Assembly: GCF_001667735.1 (NCBI RefSeq) | Contig: NZ_LZJN01000172.1 | Location: forward strand, 1-42,442 | DNA: 42,442 nucleotides | Direction: 5' to 3' | Origin: Mycobacterium sp. E183 | Lineage (GTDB): Bacteria; Actinomycetota; Actinomycetes; Mycobacteriales; Mycobacteriaceae | Shown here: in pieces, positions 39,484 to 42,442 of the stretch | Layout of the letters: each line of letters begins with the position of its first letter | Position numbering within the stretch: position 1 is the first letter of the stretch | The notes under the pieces: model-generated | Seen by the model: the letters and a program-made list of their open reading frames with translations, nothing else | Told to the model about the DNA's origin: nothing | The model's database searches: none | Position numbers and translations under genes: made by a program

Positions 39484-40020
39484 ATGAGCGTAGAAAACCT
39501 CAAGGAGGCGCTGCCCGAGTACGCCAAGGACCTCAAGCTGAACCTGGGCTCTATCACGCGCACCACGGAGCTCAACGAGGAACAGCTGTGGGGCACCCTG
39601 CTGGCGAGCGCCGCGGCGACTCGGAACACCCAGGTGATCAGCGAGATCGGCGCCGAGGCGGCCGACGTCCTGTCGGCCGAGGCGTACAACGCGGCGCTGG
39701 GGGCCGCGTCGATCATGGGCATGAACAACGTGTTCTACCGGGGCCGCGGCTTCCTCGACGGGAAGTACGACGATCTGCGCGCGGGATTGCGGATGAACAT
39801 CATCGCCAATCCCGGTGTGGAGAAGGCAAACTTCGAGCTGTGGTGTTTCGCGGTGTCGTCGATCAACGGATGCCCGGACTGCGTGGCCGCCCACGAGCAC
39901 ACGCTGCGCGAGGCGGGCGTGAGCCGCGAGACCATCCAGGAGGCGCTGAAGGCCGCGGCCATCATCTCCGGCGTGGCGCAAGCGATCGTCGCCTCCCAAA
40001 CGCTGGCCACCGTCGGCTGA
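39484..40020 (+). CDS. ahpD: Alkyl hydroperoxidase AhpD
   Basis: A 178-aa trimeric helical protein that hands electrons from lipoamide (via dihydrolipoamide succinyltransferase and Lpd) to AhpC. The catalytic set is complete: Glu118, Cys130 and Cys133 in CPDCVAAHEH, with His137. A GGGAGGCGAG site precedes the ATG. A GH13 gene follows after four bases, making a likely three-gene operon. Confidence 0.96.
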   Translation: MSVENLKEALPEYAKDLKLNLGSITRTTELNEEQLWGTLLASAAATRNTQVISEIGAEAADVLSAEAYNAALGAASIMGMNNVFYRGRGFLDGKYDDLRAGLRMNIIANPGVEKANFELWCFAVSSINGCPDCVAAHEHTLREAGVSRETIQEALKAAAIISGVAQAIVASQTLATVG

Positions 40021-40024
40021 CGCG

Positions 40025-41335
40025 GTGACGGAACCAGCCTGGGTAGAACACGCGATCTGGTGGCAGGTCTATCCGCTGGGGTTCGTCGGCGCCTTTCCCG
40101 CGTCGTCGGAGCCGCCGCAACCGGGCGAACACCGGCTGCGGCGGCTCGTCGACTGGTTCGACCACGCCATCGCCCTGGGGGCGTCGGGCGTTGCGCTGGG
40201 GCCGATATTCGCCTCGCGCACACACGGTTACGACACCACCGACCATTACCGCATTGACCCGCGGCTGGGTGACGACGCCGATTTCGACCACCTCGTCGCC
40301 GAGGCCCGCCGCCGCGGCCTGCGCATCCTGCTCGACGGCGTGTTCAACCACGTCGGCGTGGATTTCCCGCGCTACCAGGAGGCTTCGCACGATGACGCGG
40401 CCGCGCGCTGGTTCCGCGGACGCCCCGGCGCCTTTCACACCTTCGAGGGCCACTCCGAGCTGATCACGCTCAACCACGACAACCCCGAGGTCGTCGACTA
40501 CACCGCGGATGTGATGGCGCACTGGCTGGGGCGCGGCGCCGACGGCTGGCGCCTCGACGCGGCTTACACGGTGCCGGAACGCTTTTGGGCGGCCACGCTG
40601 CCGCGGGTTCGCGAGCGCTTCCCGGATTCCTGGTTCGTCGGTGAGCTCATCCACGGCGACTACGCCGCGGTGGTGCGCGCCGCCACGTTCGACTCGGCCA
40701 CCCAATACGAGCTGTGGAAGGCGATCTGGAGCAGCCTCAACGACGGCAACTTCTTCGAGTTGGACTGGGCGTTGCAGCGGCACGCCGAGTTCCTGGCCGG
40801 CTTCGCACCGCTGACCTTCATCGGCAACCACGACGTCACCCGCATCGCCAGCCGCCTCGAACGTCCTGAGCACGTCGCGCACGCGCTGGTGATCCTGCTG
40901 ACCGTCGGCGGCGTGCCCAGCGTGTACGCGGGCGACGAATTGGGCTTCCGCGGCGTCAAGGAAGAACGTTACGGCGGCGACGATGCCGTGCGACCCGAAT
41001 TCGGCTCGCCCCCAATGCAACTGGATAGGTTCGGCACCGATATGTGGGCGTTGCACCAGTTCCTCGTAGGGTTGCGCCGCCGCCACCCGTGGCTGCACCG
41101 GGCGACGACGAGCGCGCTGCGGCTGGAAAACCGGCACTACATCTACGAGACCCGCAGCGGCGACGACGCGCTGCTGGTCGCGCTCAACATCGGCGACGAA
41201 CCGATGCGGGTGGCGGCCTCGGAGCTGGGCACCGCCCACCGGCGGGTCATCGGCGGGTCCGCCGCGCCGCCCCAGGAGGTCCTCGACGCGGTGGTCGTCG
41301 AGCCGCACGGCTGGCGGATCCTAAGCTCGGGCTAG
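40025..41335 (+). CDS. GH13 alpha-amylase-family glycoside hydrolase
   Basis: A 436-aa (beta/alpha)8 GH13 enzyme. Catalytic residues: nucleophile Asp178 (DGWRLDAAY), acid/base Glu207 (FVGELIHG), and Asp270 (FIGNHDVTR); LLDGVFNHVG is conserved region I. The small C-terminal beta domain is present. It has no signal peptide, so it acts on internal alpha-glucan or maltodextrin-like substrates. The GTG at 40025 lies four bases after ahpD, tying it to the oxidative-stress operon. It overlaps the convergent DUF1810 gene by 15 bases. Confidence 0.9.
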   Translation: MTEPAWVEHAIWWQVYPLGFVGAFPASSEPPQPGEHRLRRLVDWFDHAIALGASGVALGPIFASRTHGYDTTDHYRIDPRLGDDADFDHLVAEARRRGLRILLDGVFNHVGVDFPRYQEASHDDAAARWFRGRPGAFHTFEGHSELITLNHDNPEVVDYTADVMAHWLGRGADGWRLDAAYTVPERFWAATLPRVRERFPDSWFVGELIHGDYAAVVRAATFDSATQYELWKAIWSSLNDGNFFELDWALQRHAEFLAGFAPLTFIGNHDVTRIASRLERPEHVAHALVILLTVGGVPSVYAGDELGFRGVKEERYGGDDAVRPEFGSPPMQLDRFGTDMWALHQFLVGLRRRHPWLHRATTSALRLENRHYIYETRSGDDALLVALNIGDEPMRVAASELGTAHRRVIGGSAAPPQEVLDAVVVEPHGWRILSSG

Positions 41336-41758
41336 GCGCTCCAGCGTGAGACGGTCCTGCCGGCCGTCGTAGTACTTGTCGAGCAGCGCGACGAAATCCT
41401 CGTTTTCTTCCGTCGCGTGTGCGAACAGCGTCATCGACGAGCGAAGTTTGAGGTCGTCGGGCGAGCCGAAAATGTCGCCGACCGATCGGCCCTGCACCTC
41501 GTTGACCAGCCGCGCGCATTCGCGCAGTCGCGGCCCGAGCAGGTCGTGGCGCAGGTACGCGCGGGCCTCGTCGAGCGACGAGATGCCGTAGTGCACCGCG
41601 GTGGGGCTGCCGCCCAGACCGCGCAACTGCGGGAAGACGAACCACATCCAGTGGCTGCGTTTCCGCCCGGACCGCAGCTCTTCGACCACGTTGCGGTACA
41701 CCGGGGCCTGCGCGTCGATGAAGCGCTGGAGGTCGAAGGGGTCGCTCTCCGGTTCCAT
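41321..41758 (-). CDS. DUF1810 protein, Rv1873-like
   Basis: A 145-aa helical DUF1810 protein: FDLQRFIDAQAPVYRNVVEE, RKRSHWMWFVFPQLRGLG (family signature) and AVHYGISSLDEARAYL. The fold resembles calponin-type helices; function is unknown. The ATG at 41758 is 19 bases from the divergent lldD2 GTG, so the two share a compact promoter region. Position matches Rv1873. Confidence 0.87.
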   Translation of the reverse strand: MEPESDPFDLQRFIDAQAPVYRNVVEELRSGRKRSHWMWFVFPQLRGLGGSPTAVHYGISSLDEARAYLRHDLLGPRLRECARLVNEVQGRSVGDIFGSPDDLKLRSSMTLFAHATEENEDFVALLDKYYDGRQDRLTLERLARA

Positions 41759-41777
41759 GTGACTACGGTTGCACACT

Positions 41778-42298
41778 GTGGAATTGAAAAGACGGAAGGC
41801 CGTCCGACGACGAGTGCCCAAGGTGCGCGACCTCGCGCCGCTGATCAAGTTCAAGCGTCCGCAGTTCGACGCGACCAAGCGCCGCCTCGACGCCGCGTAC
41901 ACCATTTACGATCTGCGACGCATCGCCAAACGGCGCACGCCCAAGGCGGCATTCGACTACACCGACGGGGCCGCCGACGACGAGCTGTCCATCGCGCGGG
42001 CCCGACAGGCTTTCCGCGACATCGAGTTTCACCCGACCATCCTGCGCGACGTCTCCAATGTGACCGCCGGATGGAACGTCCTCGGTCAACCGGTCGTGCT
42101 GCCGTTCGGCATCGCGCCCACCGGATTCACCCGGCTGATGCACACCGAGGGCGAGATCGCCGGCGCCCGGGCGGCCGCGCGGGCGGGGATCCCGTTCTCG
42201 CTCTCCACGCTGGGCACCACGGCGATCGAAGACCTGGAGACCGCTGTTCCCCAGGGGCGCAAGTGGTTTCAGCTTTACATGTGGCGCGACCGCGACCG
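41778..42298 (+). CDS. lldD2: L-lactate dehydrogenase LldD2 (FMN), N-terminal part, cut by contig end
   Basis: Encodes the first 173 residues of an FMN-dependent alpha-hydroxy-acid dehydrogenase that oxidises L-lactate to pyruvate at the membrane (~410 residues in full). Seen: TIYDLRRIAKRRTPKAAFDY (FMN-site start), PFGIAPTGFTRLMHTEGE, SLSTLGTTAIEDL and KWFQLYMWRDRDR. The GTG at 41778 is inferred from homologue length. After 42298 the sequence folds back; the true continuation (a further RSMALVKRAADAGFDTLLAT and a few codons) is found on the minus strand at 42366-42299. Counterpart of Rv1872c. Confidence 0.9.
42223..42298. repeat. Right fold-back inverted repeat, inner arm
   Basis: 76 bases complementary to 42367-42442 with one mismatch (position 42226) and a 68-base spacer (42299-42366). 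This arm is in frame with lldD2 and is the genuine copy. Confidence 0.9.
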
Positions 42299-42366
42299 GG
42301 ACGTCGACGGTGGCCAGCAGGGTGTCGAACCCCGCGTCGGCCGCGCGCTTCACCAGCGCCATCGAG

Positions 42367-42442
42367 CGGTCGCGGTCGCGCCACATGTAAAGCTGAAACC
42401 ACTTGCGCCCCTGGGGAACAGCGGTCTCCAGGTCTTCGCTCG
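42367..42442. repeat. Right fold-back inverted repeat, outer arm
   Basis: Complementary to 42223-42298 apart from one base. Together with 42299-42366 it is lldD2 read backwards from the window end, so the last ~144 bases are inverted relative to the gene. Confidence 0.9.

Overview
This 42.4 kb, high-GC window comes from the chromosome of a Mycobacterium, most probably a slow-growing, non-tuberculous species. Gene content (antigen 85B, RpfC, secreted chorismate mutase, LppE, CYP140, GlnA3, BfrA, LldD2, a PPE remnant) and gene order both point there. From memory, most genes run collinear with M. tuberculosis from nanT/Rv1902c through cinA, dtd, Rv1896c-Rv1890c, fbpB, rpfC, lppE, cyp140, glnA3 and bfrA to lldD2/Rv1872c. 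An intact oxyR argues against the M. tuberculosis complex. No tRNA, rRNA, insertion sequence or CRISPR array was seen.

Layout. 1-5.7 kb: partial crotonase, holin-like membrane protein, small hypothetical protein, amidohydrolase, lipase remnant, NanT-type transporter, CinA and a thiamine-binding protein. 5.8-12.4 kb: D-aminoacyl-tRNA deacylase, a methyltransferase, a Baeyer-Villiger-type monooxygenase with an alcohol dehydrogenase (preceded by a perfect SOS box on a 13E12-like remnant), a membrane protein and a nitronate monooxygenase. 12.4-16.4 kb: three small conserved proteins, then a CYP125-like P450, an alcohol dehydrogenase and a YceI protein. 16.4-24.2 kb: an Hsp70/actin-like membrane protein, antigen 85B, secreted chorismate mutase, RpfC, SRPBCC protein, SDR, LppE and CYP140. 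24.2-27 kb: small membrane and secreted proteins and an EamA transporter. 27-35 kb: a long minus-strand block (BfrA, DHA2 exporter, AhpD-like protein, luciferase-like oxidoreductase, GlnA3, amidohydrolase, acyltransferase, SRPBCC). 35-38 kb: tandem IdeR-type iron boxes, a 42-aa ORF coupled to Bfd, a crotonase, two small enzymes and a PPE remnant. 38-42 kb: divergent oxyR/ahpC-ahpD, a GH13 enzyme, a DUF1810 protein and truncated lldD2.

How genes may work together. OxyR, AhpC and AhpD form a peroxide-defence unit. BfrA, Bfd and the iron boxes form an iron storage and release unit. GlnA3 with its amidohydrolase resembles a split FluG. An identical 18-bp KstR-like element precedes both the nitronate monooxygenase and the CYP125-like P450, which suggests a small sterol/lipid-responsive set. 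A LexA box lies upstream of, and points at, the monooxygenase-dehydrogenase pair.

Caution: both ends of the window carry fold-back inverted repeats of about 76-77 bp that split real genes. These look like assembly artefacts and the outer ~184 bp (left) and ~144 bp (right) should not be taken as genomic order.
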